From: Aldrovandia affinis
Taxonomy: Eukaryota; Chordata; Actinopteri; Notacanthiformes; Halosauridae
Length of the DNA stretch: 64,000 nucleotides
Assembly: GCA_029706075.1 (NCBI GenBank)
Contig: JAINUG010000131.1
Coordinates: 2,046,001 to 2,110,000, forward strand
Direction of reading: 5' to 3'
The first letter of the stretch is position 1; every line of letters starts with the position of its first letter. Positions 33,371-43,650 of this stretch are shown piece after piece. The notes below the pieces were generated by a model, which was not told where the DNA came from, did not search any database, and worked only from the letters and a program-made list of their open reading frames with translations. The translations under genes were made by a program, and so were the position numbers.

Positions 33371-34100
33371 TGTGTTTTCAGTATATGTCATCCTGATTCC
33401 ATTTGCACGTGCATCTCCCATTACTGAAAGATGCTTGGCACAAAGGAATGTTATGTGACTTGTTATCTGTTTTGTATATTTCTGTAGTATGAAAAATGTT
33501 TTTGTAAGTTTTGCTCATGATCCAATGCAAATGCATTGATTTGTTAACTGCGTATGTGATTAGTTAAAGGTGTACTTGGTCAGGTGTCATTAACAATGTG
33601 CAATGAAACATCCACTGAAAGTCTTTACAATTTGAAGGAGGCAAAATTGGCTTAAAGGCATTAGTATCATTTGTCATCATTTATGCCAATTGCATGTACC
33701 TTGACTAAAACACGCTTGTCACAAAGTAAAGTATCTGTTTGATATTTGGATATTGCAAATGCCTTTCCTGTGTTGCTTAATAAAAGCATGTCAAATTTAC
33801 TAAACTCAGTTGTGTGGAAATTGTTGACAAATCCAGATTGTGTAAATCCAATGAAGATAACACTAGTTTGATTTACTAAAGTCAGTTTAGTCTAACATAA
33901 ATTAATTAATTAAATCTGAGGTTATCATATAATTTAGCAATTACTTAACCCAACAATGTAAGATAGGCATGAGTCCATTTTGTAAACCTAATACATTGTT
34001 TTATTTACAATTTACTCAACAAATTGTGTGGAAATTGTTGACATATCTGGATTAAGTAAACCCCAAAACGTATTTTTTTGGTGCAGGCTCCTCATCTAAA
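33371..34100. other. AT-rich DNA with a short internal repeat
   Basis: No frame supported. TTGTGTGGAAATTGTTGACA occurs twice, near 33812 and 34025, and may mark an old palindromic or MITE-like insertion. Nothing else was recognised. Confidence 0.35.
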
Positions 34101-34109
34101 GAGTACCTA

Positions 34110-34330
34110 GTACTGCCTCTAGCCTGGACTTGAATATCCCAAGAGTTGTCAATGCAGCTTGCCAGGTCAGGTAGTAGTGTCTCTACTACCTGACCTGGTA
34201 AACTGCATTGACAACTCTGTGTAAAATAAATATCCTAATATCTGTGCGGAATTTGCTTTTAATTAATTTCCACCTGTGGTCTCTTGTTCTGCTCACTGAA
34301 CTTATCTAAAATATATATTTTGTAGTTACA
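34110..34330 (-). mobile_element. CR1-like LINE fragment with a 36-bp fold-back
   Basis: The minus strand matches the CR1 C-terminal and 3' region seen at 4440-4620 (inverses of GAGTTGTCAATGC and TTTCCACCTGTGG). Within it 34142-34177 and 34183-34218 are 36-base arms, inverse of each other with two mismatches and a five-base loop (TGTCT). Confidence 0.8.
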
Positions 34331-34639
34331 TTTGTTAATGTAATAACAAGTAATATCTATAATGTGTTTATGAAAAGTATACTATCTATGTGTTATGTAG
34401 GTTGTCATAAAATGTTTTTAAAAATTGATCAATATTATTAATTGGAATTGTTATTTACTTTTTTCCCCTCAATGTCATCAAGCCGTTGTTATGGCAATCC
34501 ATCATTTTTATGATCATAAAACTTTTAAGCCCCCCCCTTTACTTGAAAAAATCACGTTCCATTTCAGCTAAAACTAAAAACTAAATCACATTCAAATGTT
34601 CAATCATTTCACAAATTGCCTTGCGAGGTCGTTCATGTA

Positions 34640-35880
34640 CAGAACCTGTTGAGATGCTACAGCAGTTTGTTTGCTACTGTTTTCGGTGATTGAGATTATT
34701 GGGATTGAATTTTACCGTTCAACTCGAAAAGGGCGTGTTTGCGCCTAAGGTTAACTTTTGTTGCCGTTAGGGCACAGAAAGGGAAATTTCCATTTTTTAC
34801 ACCATCTAGCTTCAGCAAGCTTGTTAAAAATCGAATTGACTACTGAAGTCGGTATTACACTTAACTGACGTGAGGTTTTCTGTGGTTTTTTCGCCCTCTC
34901 AGGGGCAAATCCAAGAGCAGAGTAATTAGATAACAAGGTATCTTTTGTTTAACTTTAAGCGAGTGTTAGGGTAAAGTTAAGAGGTAACCATTTTGGTTGG
35001 CTGCTGCTAGCTCGCTTGCTACAATAAGCCAGAACTAATGTCAGTGAAGTCAGCTATAAGAAGGGGTTCTACCTCGGTGTTAATTGTAATTTTATTGACT
35101 TGCTGTCTCTGTCTCAGCAGTAATTCATTCACTTGCACAGTCAGGTTAATATACTTAGGGGTTAAAATGTGGCCATTGGCAGTGCAGTGTGAATGTTGTA
35201 AAATGATTGCGTTTCTGGAGGGAAACATCCAGGAGGCTTTCTTCTGCGTCCGTTTTCGGCTTGTGGGGCATCTTGAGAGCAAAATTCTTGATCTCAAAGC
35301 CTAACTTGATGGACTTGAGTGCCCTGTGGAATTAATATAGTTCCAGTAACTTATTAGTACGCCTTTTAAGAAGTTAACTTGCATGCCGAAGCTGGGTAGG
35401 GGGGAGACTCTAGAGCAGGTAGGGAGAGAGAGAGTTGGGTGATGGTAGGGCATAAGCATAGAAAAGAGCAGCACATGCAGGGGCGGCATCTCCAGAGTTT
35501 GAGGTCCGATTCCAGCCCTTGCAGGAAGAGGATCTGGCCCAGTCCTCTGTGAGTGGGAGGACTGATGAGCCCCAGGGCACCCTGGTGACTATGCCACCCA
35601 AGAGAAGGAGTTAGTCATAGTGGGGGACTCAATTATTAGAGGTTTAGACAGTATAGTCTGTTTGCGGGAAAATTAGTCTCGAATGTCATGGTGCCTGCCT
35701 GGTGCCCATGTTAGAGACCTCCTGAAACACGCGGACAAGCTCCTAGCCAGAGCAGGGGTGGATCCAGTGGTCATAGTCCATGTTCTCATTCATTCCTTAT
35801 GAGGACATCTGGATTAGATTACTGGGGACATAAATACCACACTCTATGGTAACATAAAACAAGCCTGTACGGAAGGACTA
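34640..35880 (+). pseudogene. CR1-like LINE ORF1 region, second large CR1 copy
   Basis: Decayed frames encode a cysteine-containing segment (VQCECCKMIAFLEG, frame 35038-35304). Near 35610-35790 there is an SGNH-esterase-like block: VIVGDSIIRGLDSIVCL, then a stop, then LPGAHVRDLLKHADKLLARAG. This is the ORF1 architecture of CR1 elements. The last bases (CTATGGTAACATAAAACAA) match the start of ORF2 at 2232-2260 of the other CR1 copy. The Tc1 composite at ~35881-39582 interrupts it, and CR1 resumes at 39590. The 5' limit is uncertain. Confidence 0.7.
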
Positions 35881-36412
35881 TGAAAATGAGAGAAATCTAA
35901 CCTTCAATTGAAGTAAAATTATTCAAAGAAAAATCCTTATCAAAACAAACATTTTTCACAAAAACAGTCACAGTTATTGGCACCCCTGCATTTAGTACTA
36001 TGTGCACCCTCCCCTTGTCATGATAACAGCACTGAGTCTTCTCCTATAATATTTTATGAGGTGGGGATAGCATAGCATAGCAAGGGATCTGGGATACATG
36101 GCATCATGGACTCCATCAAGTAACAGGAGATTTTAGATCAACATATGGCTGCCTCTGTCAGAAGGCTAAAACTGAGTCGTGGTTGTATCTTCCAGCAGGA
36201 CAATGATCAAAAGCATACCTCCAAATACACACAAAAATGGTTCACTGACCACAGAATCAAGCTTTTGCAATAACCATCCCAGTCCCCTGACCTAAACCCC
36301 ATTGAAAACCCGTGAGGTGAGCTGAAGAGGAGAGGCCACAAGCAAGGACTAAGGACTGTGAAGGATCTGGAGGGATTCTGTAGAATTCTATATCTTCTAT
36401 ATTCTGAAGATA
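35881..36412. mobile_element. Tc1-A element, left part
   Basis: AAATGAGAGAAATCTAACCT then TCAATTGAAGTAAAATTATTCAAAG is the inverse of 39440-39485, so it is the left inverted repeat, lacking its outer ~110 bases. Inside, 36180-36400 encodes on the plus strand a decayed Tc1 catalytic end ([28 protein letters not shown]). The N-terminal half at the right end (39060-39150) is coded on the minus strand, so the two halves point at each other and an internal inversion or a second element must be assumed. Confidence 0.65.
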
Positions 36413-37118
36413 TACACTGCCCGTCCAAAAAAAAAAGTCACACACTGTAATATTTAGTTGGACCACCTTTAGCTTTGATTACGGCATGCATTCGCCGTGG
36501 CATCGTTTCGATAAGCTTCTGCAATGTCACAACATTTATTTCTGTCCAGAGTTGCATACATTTTTCGCCAAGATCTTGAATTGATGATGGGAGAGTCGGA
36601 CTGCTGCACAAAGTCTTCTCCAGCACATCCCAAAGATTCTCAATGGGGTTAAGGTCTGGACTCTGTGGTGGCCAATCCATGTGTGAAAATGATGTCTCAT
36701 GCTCCCTGAACCACTCTTTCACAATTTGAGCCCGATGAATCGTGGCATTGTCATCTTGGAATATGCCCGTGCCATCAGGGAAGAAAAAATCCATTGATGG
36801 AAAAACCTGGTCATTCAGTATATTCAGGTAGTCAGCTGACCTCATTCTTTGGGCACATAACGTTGCTGAACCTAGACCTGACCAACTGCAGCAACCCCAG
36901 ATCATAACATTGCCCCCACAGGCTTGTACGGTAGGCACTAGGCATGATGGGTGCATCACTTCATCTGGCTCTCTTCTTACCCTGATGCACCCATAACTTT
37001 GGAACAGGGTAAATCTGGACTCATCAGACCACATGACCTTCTTCCATTGCTCCAGAGTCCAATCTTTATGCTCCCTAGCAAATTGAAGCCTTTTTTCCCA
37101 ATTAGCCTTACTGACAAG

Positions 37119-38686
37119 CAATGTTCCCTCTAAACTGCGCGCTTGCGCAATCGCGCACTGCTCCCACGTTCTCCGCGCACAGCAAATCTATGCAGCGCAT
37201 ACAATAAAATTAAACCTGAACTGTAAATAAAATAAACACATAACCATTTATTCTGTACCATTTTGCAATGCAACTCAGTGAGTGACAGGTGACAACAGGC
37301 GGTGACTAACAGTGTCCAGCTAATGATATGATGCGGTTCACACGTATTTACTTACGCAGCCAATCAATGTCATAAATAGCGCTTTATGCGTACGTGACGT
37401 GCTGTTGATTTGCATGTTAGCTTACAGCTAACGGTGCTGCGGAGTACAGAGAGGTAAATGCTGGTAACCCCTTGCTATGGCGAAACGAACGGGCAGTGGC
37501 ACGTTCACTCACCAAGCCAAAATAAAAATAAATGCGGTTCTTTTAAGATGGAATGGCTGTCGGAGTATGTGCGAACAGAGGAACAAGAGGTGAAACTGGG
37601 CGAGATTTTTTCTTTTTCGAGTGAGAAAGGGCTGCTCTGCAAAACATGCTGCGAAGCCAAAGTAGCAAGTGAGTTTTCGGAGGGAAAAGTGTGGACTGAA
37701 TGGAAGTTGGATTACCTCAAGCGTCACATTCAGCAGAAAAGTCATTTGAATGCTGTTGGAATTGTATGGAGACTCAAGACGGGAATGGGGATCGGTACAT
37801 TATTGCAGGAGAGCGCAAAAGATCGAGAGAAGAGGAACGAGCTGTCACACAAAAAGAAATCCGACCCCGAGCAAGTTAAAATTCTCATCGACAATATACT
37901 ACTCGCCATCAAAATGAATGCATCAATGCTGGCGGTTCAACAAATCCACGATCACATGGGAAAATATGTGATTATTCCAGAAAGCTGGCGAAGCAAAAAT
38001 TATGCCTTTGAATTTGTAAACTCAATCAATGAAATAGTGCAGAATGAGACAATGTGCAATGTTAAAAATGCACCCTGGCATACCCTGATAGTGGATGAGA
38101 GCACAGACATAACAGTGCACAAAATGCTAGTGTCATTTATTAAGAATTTTCATTTATGGATATTAATCATTAAATGCTGTTACTAGATTATAAGTAGTAG
38201 AAATGCTAATAAAAAACTGTGTAATTATATATTTTACAGACAGAGTTACAGAATTTTACACTGTATCACATGCTTGTGCTACAGCACACATTTCATTATG
38301 CAAAATGTGAATGTTTTAATGTGAACAAAATGTGATCTCTGAAATGTGTACATGTTTCAATTGTTCCAGAGCAGGACCCCACACAGAGCAGAGCAGGACC
38401 CTCACCCTGACATACAATATAGTACACAGCTCGTGAAAAACAAGATTTTTGACTTTTTCATTGTTAGTGGGCCTAATCACTTATATTAAAAGTAATCTAA
38501 TGGAAATTACTGCTGTAATTTGATTCTTTTAATAAGCTACGTGACTTGTTATGATCTCAGGTTTTGGACAGGTGTAATATTGGTGTGGCTACAGTGTGCA
38601 CGTCTGATGTTGCTCACAGTGGTCCAAGGAATTCTCAGGGAGTTTGTGCATATGCTCAGACACATGAAAAATTAGAGGGAACGTTG
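37119..38686 (+). mobile_element. hAT transposon, internally deleted, 8-bp TSD
   Basis: The ends CAATGTTCCCTCTAA and the inverse of CAACGTTCCCTCTAA form a 15-bp terminal inverted repeat with one mismatch. The flanks CTGACAAG at 37111-37118 and 38687-38694 are a perfect 8-bp duplication. Just inside the left end lie palindromic GCGCGCTTGCGCAATCGCGC segments. It carries the N-terminal part of a hAT transposase (37458-38186) and splits the Tc1-B transposase. The intact duplication makes it younger than Tc1-B. Confidence 0.93.
37458..38186 (+). CDS. hAT transposase, N-terminal part only
   Basis: Open frame of 242 codons. The natural start is probably the inner Met at 37548 (MEWLSEYVRTEEQEV), since the first 30 residues look non-coding. 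It contains a TTF/BED-like zinc-binding segment (LLCKTCCEAK, then KRHIQQKSH) and the block LIVDESTDIT, which holds the first catalytic Asp region of hAT enzymes related to ZNF862/KIAA1586-type proteins. The frame ends at 38186, soon after. The rest of the catalytic domain and the C-terminal dimerisation domain (full hAT enzymes are 600 residues or more) are missing, so it cannot be active alone. Confidence 0.8.
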   Translation: MLVTPCYGETNGQWHVHSPSQNKNKCGSFKMEWLSEYVRTEEQEVKLGEIFSFSSEKGLLCKTCCEAKVASEFSEGKVWTEWKLDYLKRHIQQKSHLNAVGIVWRLKTGMGIGTLLQESAKDREKRNELSHKKKSDPEQVKILIDNILLAIKMNASMLAVQQIHDHMGKYVIIPESWRSKNYAFEFVNSINEIVQNETMCNVKNAPWHTLIVDESTDITVHKMLVSFIKNFHLWILIIKCCY

Positions 38687-39059
38687 CTGACAAGTGATTT
38701 TCTTAAGGTTACACAGCTGTTTAGTCCCAATCCCTTGAGTTCCCTTTGCGTTGTGCGTGTGGAAATTGTCTTACTTTCACTATTAAACATAGCCGTGAGT
38801 TCTACTGTAGATTTTTTACGATATGATTTCACCAAACGTTTAAGTGATCGCCAATCACGATCATTCAAGATTTTCCGACCACATTTCTTCCTCGAAGATG
38901 ATGGTTCACCACTATCCTTCCAGGTTTTAATAATGCGTTGGACAGTTCTTAACCCAATTTTAATAGTTTCAGCAATCTCCTTAGTTGTTTTCTTTGCTTG
39001 ATGCAGGCCAATAATTTGATCCAACTGTGATCCATGGATAGATTTTTGCCTCTCCATCC

Positions 39060-39582
39060 AACCATCCTCCTCACTGTGCGTGGTGCCAAAATACACTTGT
39101 GTCCTCTTTCAGGCAGGTCATCACAGCTCCAGTTGTTTTAAACTTATTAATTATTGCCCTAATAGTGGAGATGGGTATTTTCAGGCATGTAGCTATTTTT
39201 TATAGCTATTGCCTGATTTATGAAAGTCAACAACCTTTTGTCTCATTTAATTTGTGTATTCTCTGATCTTCCCCAAGTTGATGGATGGACTAAGGGAGTT
39301 TGCCCTGTGTGTCACTTCATATTTGTAAAATATATGTAAGTGGCAATTTACTTCATTTAGACTGTGTCCATAAGAATTTCAAAGGGTGCCAATAATTGTG
39401 ACGTGTTTTCGAGAATTTTTTTATTTTAAGGATTTTTTTTCTTTGAATAGTTTTACTTCAATTAAAGGTTAGATTTCTCTCATATTTTGGGTGTAAGATC
39501 AAGCTGATGAACAACAAAGACATTGTTTCATAGCTTTTTTGCTCATCTTTACCAAGGGTGCCAATAATTCTGGAGGGCACTG
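39060..39582 (-). mobile_element. Tc1-A element, right part with inverted repeat
   Basis: The right end reads, inverted, CAGTGCCCTCCAGAATTATT then GGCACCCTTGG, followed by TA (39583-39584). The sequence inward (39060-39300, minus) is the Tc1 N-terminal/central region (ILAPRTVRRMVGW-like), closely parallel to 60340-60560. It forms the right border of the Tc1 composite inserted in CR1. Confidence 0.75.
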
Positions 39583-39589
39583 TATATAA

Positions 39590-40400
39590 AAAAGAGTATA
39601 TAAACTCAGATCAAAAAAAGCTAGATTATTGTAATATGTGAGCTATAAAAGGATAAAGAGGAAATACAAGTGGCTAAAAGGCAGTTTGAAAGATGCAAAA
39701 GCAATCCTAAACAGTTTTTTCAATATTGAAAAGGGAAAGCTAATGATGAGGTTCTGTGCAAAAATCTAAAACTGATGGCATATATCCTAGAGTACTCAAA
39801 TAACTTGGGAAATTATATATAAACCACTGACACATATTTTATGCTACACCTAAACACTGAAGGAATACCAGATGACTGGAAGCAGGGTCGTATAATTCCA
39901 ATATACAAGGAGGCCCGTATTGACCCAGGTAAAATACTGGTATTCTAAGGGAGAGCCAACATGGTTTTCTTAAGGGGAGGTCATGCCTATCAAACCTCCT
40001 GGACTTTTGGAGGAAGCTACAAAGTGTATTGAACCAGGCTTATGATATTATATATTTGGACATTCAAAAAGCATTTGATGAGGTACCATATGGGAGGTTC
40101 AGTAGGAATTAGTAGTTCAGTAGGAATTAAATTCAGTAGGAATTACAAGAGTTGTTTCAGAGTTCATAATTTTCTGCAAGGGCAAATACCAAGAGTAACA
40201 GTAGGTAGGGTCATATCTGACCTAGGTGCTGTGGGCAGAAGAGTCCCACAGGGATCAGTGCTGGGACCTCTGCTCTTCCTTATTTACATAAATGATCTTG
40301 ATAGGGATGTTAGTAGCAAAATAGTTAAATTTGCAGATGATACAAAATTTGGGGGTTTAGCAAACAGTTTGGAATCGATTAAGGTAATCCAAGATGCAAT
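39590..40400 (+). pseudogene. CR1-like LINE, RT part of the second CR1 copy
   Basis: From AGTATATAAACTCAGATCAA it follows the CR1 ORF2 seen at 2800-3900, with many indels. The best part is frame 40042-40554: RVPQGSVLGPLLFLIYINDL and FADDTKFGGLANSLESIKVI. CR1 similarity ends abruptly at about 40400, where a minus-strand LINE 3' end begins. No CR1 3' part was found beyond that LINE, so this copy was cut or its remainder lost. Confidence 0.85.
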
Positions 40401-41049
40401 CCATGACTTCAGCTCAACTTTATTTCACCAAGATAGTCCACTCAGTAATAACACTGCTTTACAGGGAGTCCTGGGTACATTTAGTAAAACAACTAAAGAC
40501 AAAAATAAAAACATCAACAGCATGATGTTCTATGCATCCAAACCTGTGTGCTAAAGTCCAGCTTTGAGTTTATATTTGAAAGCCTGCAGATTTTTTTGTT
40601 CCCTGGTAGGGATGTCTAGCTGATTCCAAATAGTGGCTCCATAGTACTGTAGGCTGCCTTTGAATGCAGCAATTCTGGCCATAGGGATTTTCAGGAGATG
40701 TTTATCCCACTTCTCAAGAGCCTTAGTTGCTCTCCTTCGACCTTAGGTGCGACCATTAAGGGCAGGTTGTGGGGCCTACCTAAAGAGTTTTATTAAGTAT
40801 TGCAGGGGGGCAATATGACGTGCACAATGTGCATTAATACATGGTATGATCAATCATTGTTCATGCACGAGATCAGTTCAGTAATATAGCAATAGACATC
40901 ATTGTTGGCAACTGCATACCATACCTGTCACACCAGGAAGGAAAAGGTTAGTAAAAAAAATTTAATAGTACGTTTTAAACAATTATACATATACAAAAAG
41001 CAGTAATAAACATATAGGCAGTGGTGATGACAATTAGCTAGATGTACAG

Positions 41050-41830
41050 AGTTCAGTGGTAGTGGAGTTTTAAAAGGTGGGTCTTGAGTCTCCTGCAGAA
41101 GATAGCAAGTGATTTTGTGGGCCTGACCGAGTGCAGAAGATCATTCCACCACCGAGGGGTCGGGACAGAGAAGAGGCAAGACCACAAGGAGCGGCTGCGG
41201 ACCACAAGGAGCGGAGGGGTTGGGCTGGGGTGTAGGGTGTGATAAGTGTCTGGAGATAAGGGGGAGCAGTTCCTCTAGCCGCTTGATAAGCTAGCACCAG
41301 GTATTTGAATTGAATGCGTGCTGCGATGGGGAGCCAGTACAGAGAGGAGAGTAGAGGGGAGACGGGCGTGAACTTGGGTTGATTGAACACCAGATGAGCA
41401 GCAGCATTCTGGACCAGTTGCAGTGGCTTTATAGCACAGGCTGGTTGGCCTGCCAGCAAGGAATTGCAGTAGTCCAGACGTGAGATCACCAGGGCCTGGA
41501 CCAGGAGTGTGGCCTCTTGGGTGAGGAATGGTTGGATCCTCCGGATGTTATGGAGGGAGAATTAGCAGGTCCGGGTGATCACTGCGATGTGGCCCAAGAA
41601 GCACAGCTGGTTGTCCAGGGTCACTCCAAGACTCCTGGCAGACTGTGACGAAGACACTATGGAGCCTTGAAGCATCAATCATCGGGGAGCCCTTCGCTGG
41701 GAGGAAGAGCAGCTCCGTCTTCCCCAGGTTCAGCTTCAGGTAGTGGGTGGACATCCAGGCAGAGATGTCTGCCAGGCATGCAGAGATCCACGCCGGGACC
41801 TGGGTCTCGGAAGGAGAGAAGGAGGATTCC
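41050..41830 (-). pseudogene. L2-like LINE 3' half inserted in the LINE
   Basis: Minus-strand frames: MSTHYLKLNLGKTELLFLPA (from 41754), then in another frame TLDNQ...IAVITRTC-like residues, then MISRLDYCNSLLAGQPACAI, LQLVQNAAAHLVFNQPKFTP and LYWLPIAARIQFKYLVLAY (41489-41070). These are the C-terminal blocks of fish L2 LINEs. At least two frameshifts. It interrupts the host LINE between NPDTLLRMAGI and its C-terminal part. Confidence 0.85.
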
Positions 41831-42004
41831 AGCCATTCGCAGAAGTGTGTCAGGGTTAAGGTGGTCTTTTAAAGTATGGCCTGTCATGAGACATGCAGCT
41901 CTGTTGATCACTCGTTGCAGCTGGTCTAGCCTTGTTTTGTTACACTGAAGCAGTGCTGGGAGCCAGACTGTTCCACAGTATTCTAGATGAGTAAAGGTCT
42001 TCTA

Positions 42005-43065
42005 TATAAGCAACGCGACTGCAACGTGACTGCGACACGACATCCTCTGCAACACGTCGCAGAGCACTCTGCAATTTAAACTTCTGCGCAACCTATGCGA
42101 CATGTTGTCCTTACACTTCTGAACACAAGTAGGCGTAAATGTATTGAACAAGGTCGGTAAAGTTTTCATGAAAGCAGGGAAACTTTTGTCGAACTTCTTC
42201 AGCCAATCTTTCCTGAAGCTGGTTCATTTTATACCGTGTTGAACAAATTATGCTAGCTATCTATATCGTTAGCTACTGTTAGCAAGCTTTATTTGGCCAT
42301 GATACCAGGTTGCTAGCTAGCTAGCTAGATAGATATCGATAGTTTTGCTTAGCTAACGTCGACATAGATATATACAGGTATGGTATGCAGCTGCCAACAA
42401 CAATGTCTATCGCTATATTACTTCACTGATCTCTTGTGCGAACTATGATTGTTCTTACCATGTATTAATGCGCATCTAATAAATCGCTCTGGATAAGAGC
42501 GTCTGCTATATGCTTAAAAAAATGTATATGCACCCTGCTCTTTCTTTGTTTTGTTAGTTGAACATTCTGCGCATTAAGGTGTTGTAGTGACATGTTACTT
42601 TTATATGTATTCTAAAGCACAACACAAAACATCTGGATATTTGCAACCTTAAATATATAATTTAGAATGACGTGAAGACCACAGTCAATCCTTCACTGTT
42701 TGCAGAATCTCCGAGTTTAATGTACTGTCAGTACAATAGACTTTTTCTGTCTTTTCACAGAATTTTTAAAATCGCTGCTTTTATCTTTCTCCCCTAATCT
42801 GGATGTGTCTGCTAAACGCTTAAAATGTAAAACGTAAAAAAATGATGTCCTACTAGCTCGATAAACTATGACCATGACAGCTCCGCCTCCATTTGCTAAC
42901 CAACCAATCAATGCTGTGCAACATCTACACTACATGTTGCGAGTTCGATTTTTTTGCTAGGTACGCGACATCCTCTGCAACACCCTCTGCAATATCAACG
43001 CAACCTCTGTGACGTGATGCAAAGGATGTCGCATCGCAGTCGCGTTGCAGTCGCACAAGCATGTA
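42005..43065. mobile_element. Non-autonomous DNA transposon (MITE-like, ~1.06 kb)
   Basis: The left end GCGACTGCAACGTGACTGCG and the inverse of the right end GCGACTGCAACGCGACTGCG match along about 55 bases (42015-42070 with 42998-43055), including GACATCCTYTGCA and CACGTCRCAGAG. The ends contain the repeated 8-mer GCGACTGC. No transposase. TATA lies next to both ends, so the target duplication may be TATA or TA, but this is weak. It carries an L2-type tail at 42373-42525 and a second short one near 42798-42838. It splits the minus-strand LINE. Confidence 0.7.
42373..42525 (+). mobile_element. L2-type LINE/SINE 3' end
   Basis: From ACAGGTATGGTATGCAGCTG to CTCTGGATAAGAGCGTCTGC it is a near-copy of 1715-1870 and 58790-58945. 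Confidence 0.75.
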
Positions 43066-43518
43066 TAGATCTTAAGGAATAGGGTATTATACATAGTCAA
43101 AAGGATCTGTCTACTTACAAATTCCCTTGCTCTACTTAAGGCAACCAAGCCAGCTACCAGTTTTTTGATGACTTTAGTCTTATACGACTTCCACTGCAAG
43201 CAAGGATCTAATGTCACACCTAGGTATGTAAAGCAGGAGACCAGTTAGTCCCATCACTGATAGTCAGGGAGTTTCCAGTGCACCTAAGTTCTTGAGTAAG
43301 CCCAAAGAGCATGCATTTGGTTTTCTGGGGATGTAGGGAGAGCTTGTTGAAACCACAAGGCAGCTCTTGTCATCTGTCAACTGTCATCTGTGATCTGTTA
43401 GAGCCTGCTTGAGCCTACATTCCTCTGTCGTTTTTGCTGAGTAGTAGAGAACTGTGTCATCCGCATACATATGGATGATACACTTAGTCAGCCGTGTTGG
43501 AAGGCCATTCATATATAT

Positions 43519-43650
43519 TGTGGCATCCCAAGGGGCAGGACAAGGAAATGTATGCCTGCCTCTTTAATGCGTGCGAGCCACTGGAGCCAAAAAGGACTAT
43601 AGTTCCCAGCAGCCTGCTTAGCGAATGAGAGCTAAGGTTGTTTTGCTTGT
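43519..43650 (+). repeat. LTR-like terminal sequence (family shared with 45862-46317)
   Basis: It begins TGTGGCATCCCAAGGGGCAG and contains GAGCCACT, GGACTATAGTTCCCAGCAGC and CTGC. It parallels the inverse of 46317 downward (TGTGGCATCACAAGGGGCAG, GAGCCACT, GACTACAGCTCCCACCAGCC). The right limit is not determined. Only the first ~130 bases are clearly shared. Confidence 0.6.

Larger units (their letters stand above)
36413..39055 (-). pseudogene. Tc1-B transposase, split by a hAT insertion
   Basis: The left inverted-repeat end CACTGCCCGTCC lies at 36416-36427, after TA. The minus-strand frame 37121-36438 is a well-kept catalytic domain: [12 protein letters not shown] (first Asp), [14 protein letters not shown] (second Asp) and [19 protein letters not shown] (Glu). 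It ends [12 protein letters not shown], the usual Tc1 C-terminus. The N-terminal DNA-binding part lies in 39096-38656: MERQKSIHGSQLDQIIGLHQ, KIGLRTVQRIIKTWKDSG, TTQRELKGLGLNSC. The two halves join at LRKSLVS once the hAT (37119-38686) and one 8-bp copy are discounted. One in-frame stop is visible (SLKRLVKS-stop-RKKST). The right terminal repeat is missing, and Tc1-A sequence starts near 39060. Confidence 0.88.
40405..43518 (-). pseudogene. Jockey-superfamily-like LINE, minus strand, split by two insertions
   Basis: Reading from the right: RT block with YADDTVLYYSAKT (43500-43420), then LDPCLQWKSYKTKVIKKLVA and SRQILLTMYNTLFL (43200-43080). After the MITE-like insertion come THLEYCGTVWLPALLQ and QRVINRAACLMTGHTL (41990-41850). 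After the L2 insertion come KALEKWDKHLLKIPMAR and YGATIWNQLDIPTREQKNLQ (40760-40560), and a 3' end with AATAAAGTTGAGC at ~40410. These pieces form one reading order. Stops and frameshifts are present. It is 5' truncated at the LTR-like repeat at 43519. Clade not assigned. Confidence 0.75.
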
